Under the pieces are notes generated by a model. The model searched no databases, was not told the origin of the DNA, and saw only the letters and a program-made list of their open reading frames with translations. The position numbers were made by a program, and so were the translations under genes. DNA of 64,000 nucleotides from an uncultured Collinsella sp. (lineage in GTDB: Bacteria; Actinomycetota; Coriobacteriia; Coriobacteriales; Coriobacteriaceae), in assembly GCA_900768795.1 (NCBI GenBank), contig CAAGEH010000010.1:42321-106320 (forward strand), in the 5' to 3' direction. Shown here piece after piece: positions 43,968-52,291 of this stretch. The number at the start of each line of letters is the position of its first letter. The stretch's first letter is position 1.

Positions 43968-45569
43968 ATGAGCCAAACAAAGCCTTCGTTCTTTATCACC
44001 ACGCCGATTTACTACGTCAATGCCGATCCGCATCTGGGAACGGCGTATTCGACGATTCTTGCCGACGTGCAGGCGCGCTATCGTCGCGCCGCCGGCTACA
44101 ACGTCAAGTTCTTGACCGGCATGGACGAGCATGGTGAGAAGGTTGCCGAGGCCGCTGCCAAGCATGGCATGACTCCGCAGGAGTGGACCGATAGCCAGGC
44201 TCCGCACTTCAAGGACCTTTGGAAAAAGCTCGAGATCTCCAATGACGATTTTATCCGCACTACCGAGCCACGCCAGCGTCATGCCGTGCAGTACCTCTGG
44301 GAGCGCATGAAGGAATCGGGCTACCTGTACAAGGGCAGCTACGACGGTTGGTATTGCGTTCCCGACGAGACCTACTTCACCGAGACCCAGGTCGAGAAGG
44401 GCGATGAGGAGTACGGTAGCCAAGGTCAGCACCTGTGCCCCGACTGCCATCGTCCGCTCGAGCGCGTGCAGGAGGAGTCCTACTTCTTCAAGCTCTCCGC
44501 GTTCCAGGATAAACTGCTCAAGCTCTATGACGAGCATCCCGATTTTGTCCAGCCCGCGTTCCGTATGAACGAGGTCCGTAGCTTTGTCGAGGGCGGCCTT
44601 AACGATCTTTCGGTGAGCCGCACGAGCTTTGACTGGGGTATTCCGGTGCCGTTTGACGAGGGTCATGTGACCTACGTCTGGTTCGATGCGCTTCTCAACT
44701 ACATGACCGCCGTGGGTTATAGCGTCGATACGCCCGAGGCGCGTGCCGAGCTCGCGTACCGCTGGCCCGCCCAGTACCACATCGTGGGCAAGGACATCAT
44801 TCGTTTCCATTGCGTGATCTGGCCCGCCATGCTTATGGCGATCGGAGAGAGCCTGCCCGAGCACGTTTTTGCTCACGGTTTCCTTACCGTGCGCAATTCC
44901 GAGACGGGCAAGGCGGAGAAGATGTCCAAGAGCCGCGGTAACGCTATCGCTCCTGCCGACGTCATCGACCTGCTTGGTGTCGAGGGCTATCGCTATTACT
45001 TCATGACCGACGTCGTGCCGGGTACCGATGGCGCCATCAGCTTTGAGCGCATGGAGCAGGTTTACAACGCCGACCTTGCCAATAGCTGGGGCAATCTCGT
45101 GAGCCGCTCGCTCAACATGAGCGCCAAGTACTTTGATGGCTGCGCACCGGCGAAGCCCGCCTCTGCGGATGCGTTTGCCAACCCGCTCGCGCAGATTGCC
45201 GATGGCATTTTCGACCGCTATTCCGCCAAGATGGACGTGCTCGATTACGTGGGCGCCAAGGACGAGGTCATGGAGCTTGTCCATGCCGCCAACCATTACA
45301 TCGAGGACTCTGAGCCGTGGACGCTTGCCAAAGACGAGGCACGCGCCGATGAACTCGCCTTCGTCATCTATAACCTGCTCGAGGCGATTCGCATCTCCGC
45401 CCATTTGCTCGCTCCGTTTATGCCCAAGACGAGCGCTGAGGCTTTGCGCCGCATGGAACTTGCCGACGAAGCCGAAACCGACGACCTCCGCGCCGCGTGC
45501 GTATGGGGAGGTCTTGCGGGCGGTCAGCCGGTCGAAAAAGGCGAGCCGCTTTTCCCCCGTTTGAGCTAG
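43968..45569 (+). CDS. metG: Methionyl-tRNA synthetase
   Basis: 533 residues, class I synthetase, short form without the C-terminal dimerisation domain. It has the HIGH-type motif in YVNADPHLGTAY, FLTGMDEHGEKV, and the KMSKSRGN loop. The connective peptide keeps only one CxxC pair (HLCPDCHRP), as in the single- or no-zinc MetRS type. ATG at 43968. A terminator follows. The neighbouring rsmI, rsmA and tatD genes are a common association of translation genes. Confidence 0.96.
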   Translation: MSQTKPSFFITTPIYYVNADPHLGTAYSTILADVQARYRRAAGYNVKFLTGMDEHGEKVAEAAAKHGMTPQEWTDSQAPHFKDLWKKLEISNDDFIRTTEPRQRHAVQYLWERMKESGYLYKGSYDGWYCVPDETYFTETQVEKGDEEYGSQGQHLCPDCHRPLERVQEESYFFKLSAFQDKLLKLYDEHPDFVQPAFRMNEVRSFVEGGLNDLSVSRTSFDWGIPVPFDEGHVTYVWFDALLNYMTAVGYSVDTPEARAELAYRWPAQYHIVGKDIIRFHCVIWPAMLMAIGESLPEHVFAHGFLTVRNSETGKAEKMSKSRGNAIAPADVIDLLGVEGYRYYFMTDVVPGTDGAISFERMEQVYNADLANSWGNLVSRSLNMSAKYFDGCAPAKPASADAFANPLAQIADGIFDRYSAKMDVLDYVGAKDEVMELVHAANHYIEDSEPWTLAKDEARADELAFVIYNLLEAIRISAHLLAPFMPKTSAEALRRMELADEAETDDLRAACVWGGLAGGQPVEKGEPLFPRLS

Positions 45570-45947
45570 TGCGTTGCATGGGCTTCAGCTGGACAATCTG
45601 TCGCTGAATTCTAAGGGCATGGCCGCAAGGCTTATGCCCTTTCATTTCTCGGCTCCTTGTTTTGTCTTGCGTCTGCTGATGTGCCTATTCGGATGCGTGA
45701 AGCTCCAAAAGGATATAGAAAAGCAGCGGGCAGACGACGATAGCGGAACGTCGCGCATCCGTTTCGGTTGCGTTGTGCGCTATCGTGAACAATGGCTGAG
45801 GCGGGGCCGCGGACAGGGCGTCTCGTCTGTCGAGAGCTTTGCACCAGCCGGAGAGCTTCAAATGCGCATCCTGTGCGATCGGGGCTTTCCGAACACCGGA
45901 TGAAACGCTTGACCCGCGACCAAGGCGACGCAACGAGGAGAGATACG
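45570..45947. other. Intergenic region metG-rsmA
   Basis: 378 bp. It holds the metG terminator (45611-45646). The rest has two open frames (45574-45903, and an in-frame extension of rsmA to 45792) but their codon use and composition are not gene-like and neither has a ribosome-binding site. I see no promoter strong enough to name. Confidence 0.5.
45611..45646 (+). terminator. Intrinsic terminator of metG
   Basis: AAGGGCATGGCC and GGCTTATGCCCTTT pair around GCAA, followed by CATTTC. The T run is short but the stem is strong. Confidence 0.75.
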
Positions 45948-46814
45948 ATGACAACATCGCCCCTGGCAAACCCGACAGCGACAAGAGAACTTCTTGAGGA
46001 GTTCGGTCTTGCTACCAAGCACCGCTTGGGACAGAATTTTCTGATCGACAACCACGTGATCGAGCGTATTGGAGAACTTGCAGAGCTCGATGGCAGTGAG
46101 CATGTGCTCGAGGTCGGTCCGGGTATCGGTACGCTGACACTCGCATTGTTGCAGGAGGCAGCCCAGGTCACATCGATTGAGGCAGACCCCGAGTTGGAAC
46201 CCGTGCTCTGGGCCCACGCCGCTGAACACGCGAACTTTGCCTATATCATGGGAGATGCGCTTAAGGTTTCTCCGTCAGCGATTACCGAGGCGGGTGGCTG
46301 CGCTCCGACGGTTTTTGTGGCGAATCTTCCCTATAACGTTGCGGCGACGATCATCCTTCAGTTTTTCGAGACCATGCCAAGCCTTCATCGCGCTGTCGTG
46401 ATGGTGCAAAAAGAGGTGGCTGACCGGATCTCGGCCGCCCCGGGCAATAAAATCTACGGCGGTTACACGGCAAAGCTTGGTCTGTACGCCAAGGTGACCG
46501 GGCGTTTTGAGGTGCCGCCCCGTTGCTTCATGCCGGCTCCCCATGTCGATTCCTCCGTGGTACGTATCGATCGTGTTGATGGCGTATGCCCCGATTTGGA
46601 CAAACACGGGGTGGCGCACGTGATCGATGCTGCATTTGCGCAGCGACGCAAGACGATTCGCAACTCCATGAGTTCGAGCGGATTCGATAAGGCCGCACTC
46701 GATACGGCGTTTGCCGCGGCCGATATCGCGCCCACCGCGCGTGCCGAAAAACTTGCCGTGGACGATTTCGTGCGCCTGGCTCGTGCTTTACATGATGCGA
46801 CGGAGGAAGCATAA
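45948..46814 (+). CDS. rsmA: 16S rRNA (adenine1518/1519-N6)-dimethyltransferase
   Basis: 288 residues, KsgA family. It dimethylates two adenines in 16S rRNA helix 45. Seen: KHRLGQNFLIDNHVIE, the SAM-binding VLEVGPGIGTLTLAL, the catalytic ANLPYNVAA, QKEVADRI, and FMPAPHVDSSVVRI. ATG at 45948 after GAGGAGAG; the longer frame upstream lacks family sequence. The stop is directly followed by the TatD gene start. Confidence 0.96.
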   Translation: MTTSPLANPTATRELLEEFGLATKHRLGQNFLIDNHVIERIGELAELDGSEHVLEVGPGIGTLTLALLQEAAQVTSIEADPELEPVLWAHAAEHANFAYIMGDALKVSPSAITEAGGCAPTVFVANLPYNVAATIILQFFETMPSLHRAVVMVQKEVADRISAAPGNKIYGGYTAKLGLYAKVTGRFEVPPRCFMPAPHVDSSVVRIDRVDGVCPDLDKHGVAHVIDAAFAQRRKTIRNSMSSSGFDKAALDTAFAAADIAPTARAEKLAVDDFVRLARALHDATEEA

Positions 46815-47780
46815 ATGCCTCTTGCCGATTCGCGTCTGTCGTTGACGTTTACAAAAAAGAAGAAGAGCGTGACGGTTCCTCAGCTGTTCGCTCCCTATAC
46901 CGATACGCATGGGCATATTACATCTCTGTTTAATAATAGCCCTGCAGAAATAATCGCCCGTGCCGCGCTTGCCGGGTGTCGCGGGCTGATCACACTTGTC
47001 GATACCGTCGATGATGCCGTGGCAGCCGCTGATTTTCCTGCCTACCTGCGTAATGCCCTTGCCGGCGCGCGTAAGCTGCTTGTCGATGCCGAGGCACCTG
47101 CCGATACCTTGACTCTCCTCGATAACGTTCGTTTTCTAGCGGGGGCTCACCCGTATGGGGCGCCGCGTTACACGGATGCAGCGCACGGGCAATTGCTTGA
47201 CCTTCTTGACGACCCGTTGTGCGTGGGCGTGGGCGAGATCGGTCTCGATTACCACGTCGATGTCGTTGACGATGTCGAACCTGCTCCACGCGATGTGCAA
47301 ATCGCCTGCATGGAACGTCAGCTCGAGGTCGCCGTTACTCGAAATCTGCCCGTTGAGCTGCATCTTCGTCATGCCGATGACGATATTGACCGCATGTCGC
47401 ATAACGATGCCTACGAGTCCTTGCGCCGTGTGGGCGTTCCCGCGGCCGGCTGCGTTCTCCATTGCTTTGGAGAAGACCGGCAGACTATGGAGCGCTTTGT
47501 CGGGTTGGGGTGCTTCATCGCCTATGGCGGTGCTGCGACGTTCAAGCGCAACGCTGAGATTCGCGAGGCGTTTGCGGCGACCCCGCTCGATCGCATTCTT
47601 TTTGAGACCGATTGTCCCTATATGGCGCCAGAACCCATCCGCGGTCTTGAGTGCGAGCCGGCAATGGCCGCGATCACCATCAACACGCTCGTTAACGACC
47701 GCGTAGATCGCACGGGCGAGGACGCCGAGACAATCGAACGGGCTGCTTGGGAGAATTCTTGCCGTCTGTTCGGTTTTTGA
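46815..47780 (+). CDS. TatD-family metal-dependent hydrolase/DNase
   Basis: 321 residues. TIM-barrel amidohydrolase fold with the metal ligands DTHGH, the Glu in GVGEIGLDYH, HLRHADDD, LHCFGEDRQ and FETDCPYMAPEP. TatD proteins are 3'-5' exonucleases and quality-control nucleases. About 30 extra residues (SLTFTKKKKSVTV) precede the fold. ATG immediately after rsmA, so they are one transcript. One difference from most TatD: HLRHADD instead of HxRxA. Confidence 0.9.
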   Translation: MPLADSRLSLTFTKKKKSVTVPQLFAPYTDTHGHITSLFNNSPAEIIARAALAGCRGLITLVDTVDDAVAAADFPAYLRNALAGARKLLVDAEAPADTLTLLDNVRFLAGAHPYGAPRYTDAAHGQLLDLLDDPLCVGVGEIGLDYHVDVVDDVEPAPRDVQIACMERQLEVAVTRNLPVELHLRHADDDIDRMSHNDAYESLRRVGVPAAGCVLHCFGEDRQTMERFVGLGCFIAYGGAATFKRNAEIREAFAATPLDRILFETDCPYMAPEPIRGLECEPAMAAITINTLVNDRVDRTGEDAETIERAAWENSCRLFGF

Positions 47781-47963
47781 TTGGTGCTCGGGGGCGTGTT
47801 CTGCAGTCATCTGGAGGGCACGTATCTCTCCACTGCTTGGGGCATGGCATATGCTCGCAGCTGTTCCAGAAGCTCACGCGTCCTTCTGACGGGAGAATGC
47901 CAACCTTCTGCGGGGTGTTTTGCTCTAGGATGAAGGTCAAACAATCAGGGGGGGCTTATAGCC

Positions 47964-48896
47964 ATGTCTTCATCTAAAAAGAAGGTACGCATCGCGGACG
48001 CGCCGCTTCCCGGTCGCTCCATCGAGGGATCGTTTGACCTGCACATGCATTCGACCTTTTCCGATGGTTCAAAACATGTCGACCAGTTGATTGCCGAGGC
48101 GCGCGAGGCGGGCTTGACGGGCATCGCAATCACTGACCATGATTCGCTATCTCAGCTCAGTGCCGTGCGTCAGGCGAGTCGTGAGGCGGACTTTCCCGTG
48201 CTTGCAGGCTGCGAGGTCTCGACGCTCAGCCATAAAACCGGGCGCAAGGTGCATATTCTCGCTTATGGGCTTGAGGCGACGTCCGATGGATCCGGCCCGC
48301 TCGAAAAACTCGTTGCCCAAACGCTTTACAAACGTACGTCCTGTTCGCTCTGGCAGGCATGGCGCTTGATTCATACAGGCGCGGAGTTTGGCGGGCATAC
48401 GCTTGATATGGACGATGTGCTCGAGGTCGGGCGCGACAGCACCGCGATTTACAAACAGCACATCATGGAGGCGCTTACGCACAGGGACCGCAACGATCCC
48501 GACTACGCGTTTGTGTACGCCTGCCTCTTTAAGAACGGTGGACCTGCGGACCGCACCATCACGTACCCCACGCCCAAAGAGGCTGTTCGCGCCATTCGTG
48601 AGCAAGGCGGCGTTCCTGTGCTGGCACATCCTCAGCAGATGGATTCGTGGGGCATTGTTCCCGGGTTGGTTAAGGCTGGACTAAAGGGTATCGAGGCGTT
48701 TCATCCCGATAATGATGAGGCAGCCGAAAAGCAGGCATTCAAGTTGGCGCACAAGTACGGCTTGATGGTCACGGGCGGCAGCGATTATCACGGGAAATAC
48801 GGTGCTGCGCAGAGTGTGGGAACGCGCTTTGTTACGCCCGAGGAGGCGGGGGAGCCTCTTGTGGAGCTTTACCGCGCGGAGCAGAAGCTGCACTAA
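47964..48896 (+). CDS. PHP-domain phosphoesterase (TrpH/RNase AM-like)
   Basis: 310 residues. PHP motifs DLHMHSTFSDG, ITDHDSL, GCEVSTLS, VLAHP and TGGSDYHG are all present, giving the full metal site. Relatives such as YciV/TrpH act on 3',5'-bisphosphate nucleotides and RNA 5' ends. The ATG at 47964 follows a GGGGGGG run. A related but broken fragment lies at 41516-41734. Downstream are three short tandem repeats. Confidence 0.9.
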   Translation: MSSSKKKVRIADAPLPGRSIEGSFDLHMHSTFSDGSKHVDQLIAEAREAGLTGIAITDHDSLSQLSAVRQASREADFPVLAGCEVSTLSHKTGRKVHILAYGLEATSDGSGPLEKLVAQTLYKRTSCSLWQAWRLIHTGAEFGGHTLDMDDVLEVGRDSTAIYKQHIMEALTHRDRNDPDYAFVYACLFKNGGPADRTITYPTPKEAVRAIREQGGVPVLAHPQQMDSWGIVPGLVKAGLKGIEAFHPDNDEAAEKQAFKLAHKYGLMVTGGSDYHGKYGAAQSVGTRFVTPEEAGEPLVELYRAEQKLH

Positions 48897-48902
48897 ACTC
48901 GT

Positions 48903-48949
48903 GGCTGTTCGATTGTGTATGGCTGTTCGATTGCGTGCGGCTGTTCGCG
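48903..48949 (+). repeat. 18-bp tandem repeat, 2.5 copies
   Basis: GGCTGTTCGATTGTGTAT (48903-48920), GGCTGTTCGATTGCGTGC (48921-48938) and a partial GGCTGTTCGCG (48939-48949) follow one another between the PHP gene and the carboxypeptidase end. Likely replication slippage, with no sign of function. Confidence 0.85.
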
Positions 48950-48959
48950 AACAATGTGG

Positions 48960-50318
48960 CTAGGAGTTAATCGTTAACAGTGTTGTCTTCTGAAACATGC
49001 GCGTCTCGGCGGTTTTAGCACCTGTCAATGCGTGGCAAAGGCGGTCGAGCAGCACGAGGCCGCGTTCGGGTATCGTGGGGGCGGGGGAGTCCTCGTCGGA
49101 TACAAGATCGATCTTTTTGAATACCGACCCATTTTGCTTGAGATCGAGCGTCCCCACCTTTTCGCCGCGCTTGATGTCGCCACTTGTTTTGGTGAACTTC
49201 GCCGTGCATGTTACGTCGCCATCGAGGGAAAATGCCGAAATCTGCTCGTCCGGGTCTTTAAGCGTGACGTCGATGGTCTTGTTGCTCCAGTCGGAAAGCG
49301 CCATGCGCGCGATTAACGGGTTTCCGTTCAGGGTTTTGGCGTTGGTTTGGGCGGCGGCGAATGTCTTTTGGTGACTGAAGAACCACGAGGCGAGCGTTGC
49401 CGTGTCGGTGTAGCGATGGTCGTTGCTGTCGGAGTGCATCACGGCGATGTAGAACTCTCTGCCGTCTTTGTCGTACGCGCAGATGTTGCAGAAGCCCGCC
49501 TCATGCGTGGTGCCGGTTTTGCCGCCGATATTGCCGTCCTTGTTGAGCAGTTGATTATGGAAATCCATCTTCCATGTGCGCTCGTTGCCATCGCTGCCTT
49601 TGACTTTGATGGTCGAATCGGTCTCAGCGATAATCTTGCGGAACGTGTCGTTCTTCATGGCGTACGCGAACATCGTCATGACATCACGCGTGGTCGAGTG
49701 AAGATTGCCGGCCCATTCGTCTGCATCGAGACCGTGCGGATTGGTGAACGTGGTGTGGCTGCAGCCGAGCTTCTTGGCTGTCTCGTTCATCTTGGTGACG
49801 AAGGTTTGTAAGGGTTTCTTTGTCTTACTGTCGAGTTTTTTGCCGACGAACTCGCCGAGTGCGGTAGCGGCATCGTTGCCCGAGGGAATCATCAGGCCGC
49901 GGAGTGTCTGTTCAACGGTGAGCGTGTCGCCCTCCTTGAGATTGGCAGAGGAGCCACCGATATTCGCGGCTGCTTTGCTCACGGTCAGGGTGTCATCGAG
50001 CTTGACGGTGTCGAGCGTCACGATGGCGGTCATGATCTTCGTGGTCGATGCGATCTTGATTTCCTTATCGATATCGCGCGCGTAGTAGATCGTTCCTTCC
50101 TTGCTCATGAGCATCGCCTTTTGGCAGATGAGGTCGGGAAGATTCGAAGACTCGATGCCGAGCTTGCTGGCGGTTTTCCCGCAGACCTTATCGCTAGTGT
50201 TTACTTCCGCTGCCGCGGGCGTTGCGGGTGCAAGGACAAACGACCCACCGAGAGCGAGAACGAGTACAAGAATTAACGACATGTGCACGCGTTGTTTGAT
50301 TCGAGAGAAAGTACCCAA
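48960..50318 (-). CDS. dacA: D-alanyl-D-alanine carboxypeptidase (S11, PBP5-like)
   Basis: About 452 residues. It trims the terminal D-Ala from peptidoglycan stem peptides. A signal peptide at the start (RIKQR basic part, then LILVLVLALGG, ending near ATPAAAE) exports it. Active-site motifs: S91-TT-K94 (IASTTKIM), S146-G-N and KTGTT. A C-terminal beta domain follows, but no clear amphipathic anchor helix. The TTG at 50318 was chosen since it keeps the basic part of the signal peptide; the ATG at 50282 would give only MSLIL and remains possible. Confidence 0.9.
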   Translation of the reverse strand: MGTFSRIKQRVHMSLILVLVLALGGSFVLAPATPAAAEVNTSDKVCGKTASKLGIESSNLPDLICQKAMLMSKEGTIYYARDIDKEIKIASTTKIMTAIVTLDTVKLDDTLTVSKAAANIGGSSANLKEGDTLTVEQTLRGLMIPSGNDAATALGEFVGKKLDSKTKKPLQTFVTKMNETAKKLGCSHTTFTNPHGLDADEWAGNLHSTTRDVMTMFAYAMKNDTFRKIIAETDSTIKVKGSDGNERTWKMDFHNQLLNKDGNIGGKTGTTHEAGFCNICAYDKDGREFYIAVMHSDSNDHRYTDTATLASWFFSHQKTFAAAQTNAKTLNGNPLIARMALSDWSNKTIDVTLKDPDEQISAFSLDGDVTCTAKFTKTSGDIKRGEKVGTLDLKQNGSVFKKIDLVSDEDSPAPTIPERGLVLLDRLCHALTGAKTAETRMFQKTTLLTINS

Positions 50319-50654
50319 TTCAGTTCCATTCCTGTGTAGCGCGCCGTGTGTTGGTAAATGCAGCATGACGTATGCCGTCAGCGTTTCGATGCTCAGCTTC
50401 AAGAATCAAAATTATACGTGTGATGCGCTTGCTATTACGTGCGTAATATCTACTTTAGCTGCCCTGACAATAAAATGGCAGAAACTGGAGCGCGTTTGAG
50501 CTTTAGCGTGCGCGCGCGATGATGCTTTGCCTGAAGAACAGTGCATCGTCGACATCGACCTTTACATTCTCCTGACAAAGCCCTTTCCGCAGCTTGAAGG
50601 CGCGCGCGTAGCATACACAAAGCGTAATAAGACATGCTGTAGGAGGTATGTGGA
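50319..50654. other. Intergenic region between divergent dacA and pstB
   Basis: 336 bp with no credible gene. It contains a 14-bp palindrome, ATTACG-TG-CGTAAT, at 50434-50447, possibly an operator, and should carry promoters for both genes. No canonical Pho-box (direct repeats of CTGTCAT type or RegX3 type) was found. Confidence 0.5.
50434..50447. promoter_or_regulatory. ATTACG-TG-CGTAAT palindrome
   Basis: A perfect 6-bp inverted repeat with a TG centre, AT-rich ends, in the divergent dacA/pstB gap. A transcription factor site is possible; the regulator is unknown. Confidence 0.35.
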
Positions 50655-51512
50655 ATGGATATAACGCTCGAGCAGGATGAATTCGAGCAGGCAGCAGAAG
50701 AGGCCCGTGCGCGTGAGGTGGGACCTTTGCCCGAGCCCGAGCAGCCTGATCTCACTGCCTCCCCTGTGCGCATCGGTGTGCGCAACCTCGATCTTTACTA
50801 CGGCGATCACCACGCGCTCAAAGATGTGAACATCGATATTCGCGATAAACAGATCACATCGTTTATCGGACCTTCGGGATGCGGCAAGTCAACGCTTCTT
50901 CGCTGCTTCAACCGCATGAACGACTACGTGAAGAGCTGCCGTATCGAAGGCGAGATTACGCTCGACGGCGAGGATATCTACGCCGACTACAACCTTACGA
51001 GCCTTCGTCAGCGCGTGGGCCTGGTGTTCCAGCGCCCCAATCCTTTCCCTATGAGCATTTACGATAACGTGGCATACGGTCCGCGCGGACTCGGCATCAA
51101 GGATCGCGCCACGCTAGATCAGATCGTTGAGGAGTCGCTCACGGGCGCTGCTCTCTGGGATGAGGTCAAAGACAAGCTCAAGCAGTCAGGTTTGGGACTT
51201 TCGGGCGGTCAGCAGCAGCGTATGTGCATCGCACGCGCCCTTGCCGTCAAGCCCGATGTACTGCTGATGGACGAGCCGACTTCGGCACTCGACCCCGTTT
51301 CGACACTCGTGGTCGAGCAGCTCTGCATGGAGCTCAAAAAGAACTACACGCTCGTGGTCGTTACGCATAACATGCAGCAGGCTTCGCGTATCTCCGACTC
51401 GGTCGCGTTCTTCCTGCTCGGCGAGCTCGTGGAGCATAAGCCTACGGTTGAGCTCTTCAAGAACCCGACCGACCAGCGCACGGCGGATTATCTGACCGGC
51501 CGTTTTGGCTGA
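50655..51512 (+). CDS. pstB: Phosphate ABC transporter ATP-binding protein
   Basis: 285 residues. Walker A GPSGCGKSTLLRCFNRMND is the PstB signature; then Q-loop VFQRPNPFPMS, signature LSGGQQQRMCIARALA, Walker B VLLMDEPTSALDP, switch VVTHNMQQA. It carries an acidic N-terminal extension (~35 residues) not needed for the fold. AGGAGG precedes the ATG. The transporter genes pstS, pstC and pstA are not upstream, where they would be in most genomes. It is followed by a PhoP/PhoR-like pair, so the gene set looks like the end of a pho/pst locus whose other parts lie elsewhere. Confidence 0.96.
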   Translation: MDITLEQDEFEQAAEEARAREVGPLPEPEQPDLTASPVRIGVRNLDLYYGDHHALKDVNIDIRDKQITSFIGPSGCGKSTLLRCFNRMNDYVKSCRIEGEITLDGEDIYADYNLTSLRQRVGLVFQRPNPFPMSIYDNVAYGPRGLGIKDRATLDQIVEESLTGAALWDEVKDKLKQSGLGLSGGQQQRMCIARALAVKPDVLLMDEPTSALDPVSTLVVEQLCMELKKNYTLVVVTHNMQQASRISDSVAFFLLGELVEHKPTVELFKNPTDQRTADYLTGRFG

Positions 51513-51587
51513 TACATCATTTGAGCGAGCCGCGGCGTGCTCGAGATGCTCGTGCACGTGTATGATTGGTTCGTGAGGTGAGATGGC

Positions 51588-52271
51588 ATGATTTACTACG
51601 TTGAGGATGACGACAATATTCGAGGTCTTACACTCTATGCGCTGCGCCAGCAGGGTATAGAGGCGGAGGGTTTTACGTGCGACAGCGAGTTTAAGGCCGC
51701 CGTCGCGCGCCGCGTACCCGATGCCGTGCTCCTCGACATCATGCTACCCGATACCGATGGCATCGAGATTATGCGACGTCTGCGCGCTACCGCCGAGACG
51801 GCGACGGTGCCTATCATGATGCTCACGGCAAAAGACAGCGAGCTCGATAAGGTCATGGCTCTCGATGGCGGCGCCGATGACTACCTTACCAAGCCGTTTT
51901 CGCTGATGGAGCTCACGAGCCGTTGCCGTGCACTGCTGCGTCGCGGCGGCATGACCAAAAAGGTCAGCGATGTGCTCAACGTGGGCGGTATTCAGCTTTC
52001 GCCAAGCCATCGCGAGGTTACCGTCGATGGAGAGCCGCTCAAGCTCACGTTGCGCGAGTTCGACCTGCTTGAATATCTCATGCGCAAGCCCGGCGTTGTT
52101 TTCAGCCGCGAGGCGTTGCTCCAGAGTGTGTGGGGTTGGGATTTCGATGGTGGCTCGCGCACGGTCGACGTACATGTCCAGACGCTGCGTCAAAAACTTG
52201 GCGACCATGCCGGTGTGATCGAGACGGTTCGTGGCGTTGGGTACCGTTTCGCCGAGCCTAACGGTGAGTAG
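51588..52271 (+). CDS. OmpR/PhoP-family response regulator
   Basis: 227 residues. Acidic pocket VEDDDN, phosphorylation Asp50 in VLLDIMLPDTDG, Thr in IMMLTAKDSE, Lys in YLTKPFSLMEL, and a C-terminal winged helix (LTLREFDLLEYL, DVHVQTLRQKLG, VRGVGYRF). Located after pstB, it most likely controls phosphate-starvation genes (PhoP/RegX3 type), by context. ATG at 51588 after GAGGTGAG. The kinase starts 20 bp downstream. Confidence 0.95.
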   Translation: MIYYVEDDDNIRGLTLYALRQQGIEAEGFTCDSEFKAAVARRVPDAVLLDIMLPDTDGIEIMRRLRATAETATVPIMMLTAKDSELDKVMALDGGADDYLTKPFSLMELTSRCRALLRRGGMTKKVSDVLNVGGIQLSPSHREVTVDGEPLKLTLREFDLLEYLMRKPGVVFSREALLQSVWGWDFDGGSRTVDVHVQTLRQKLGDHAGVIETVRGVGYRFAEPNGE

Positions 52272-52291
52272 CGCGAGCGGCCCTTTCGTTT

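Noticed and set aside
45574..45903. 109-residue plus-strand frame in the metG-rsmA gap
   Set aside because: It runs through the metG terminator, has no ribosome-binding site and resembles no protein.
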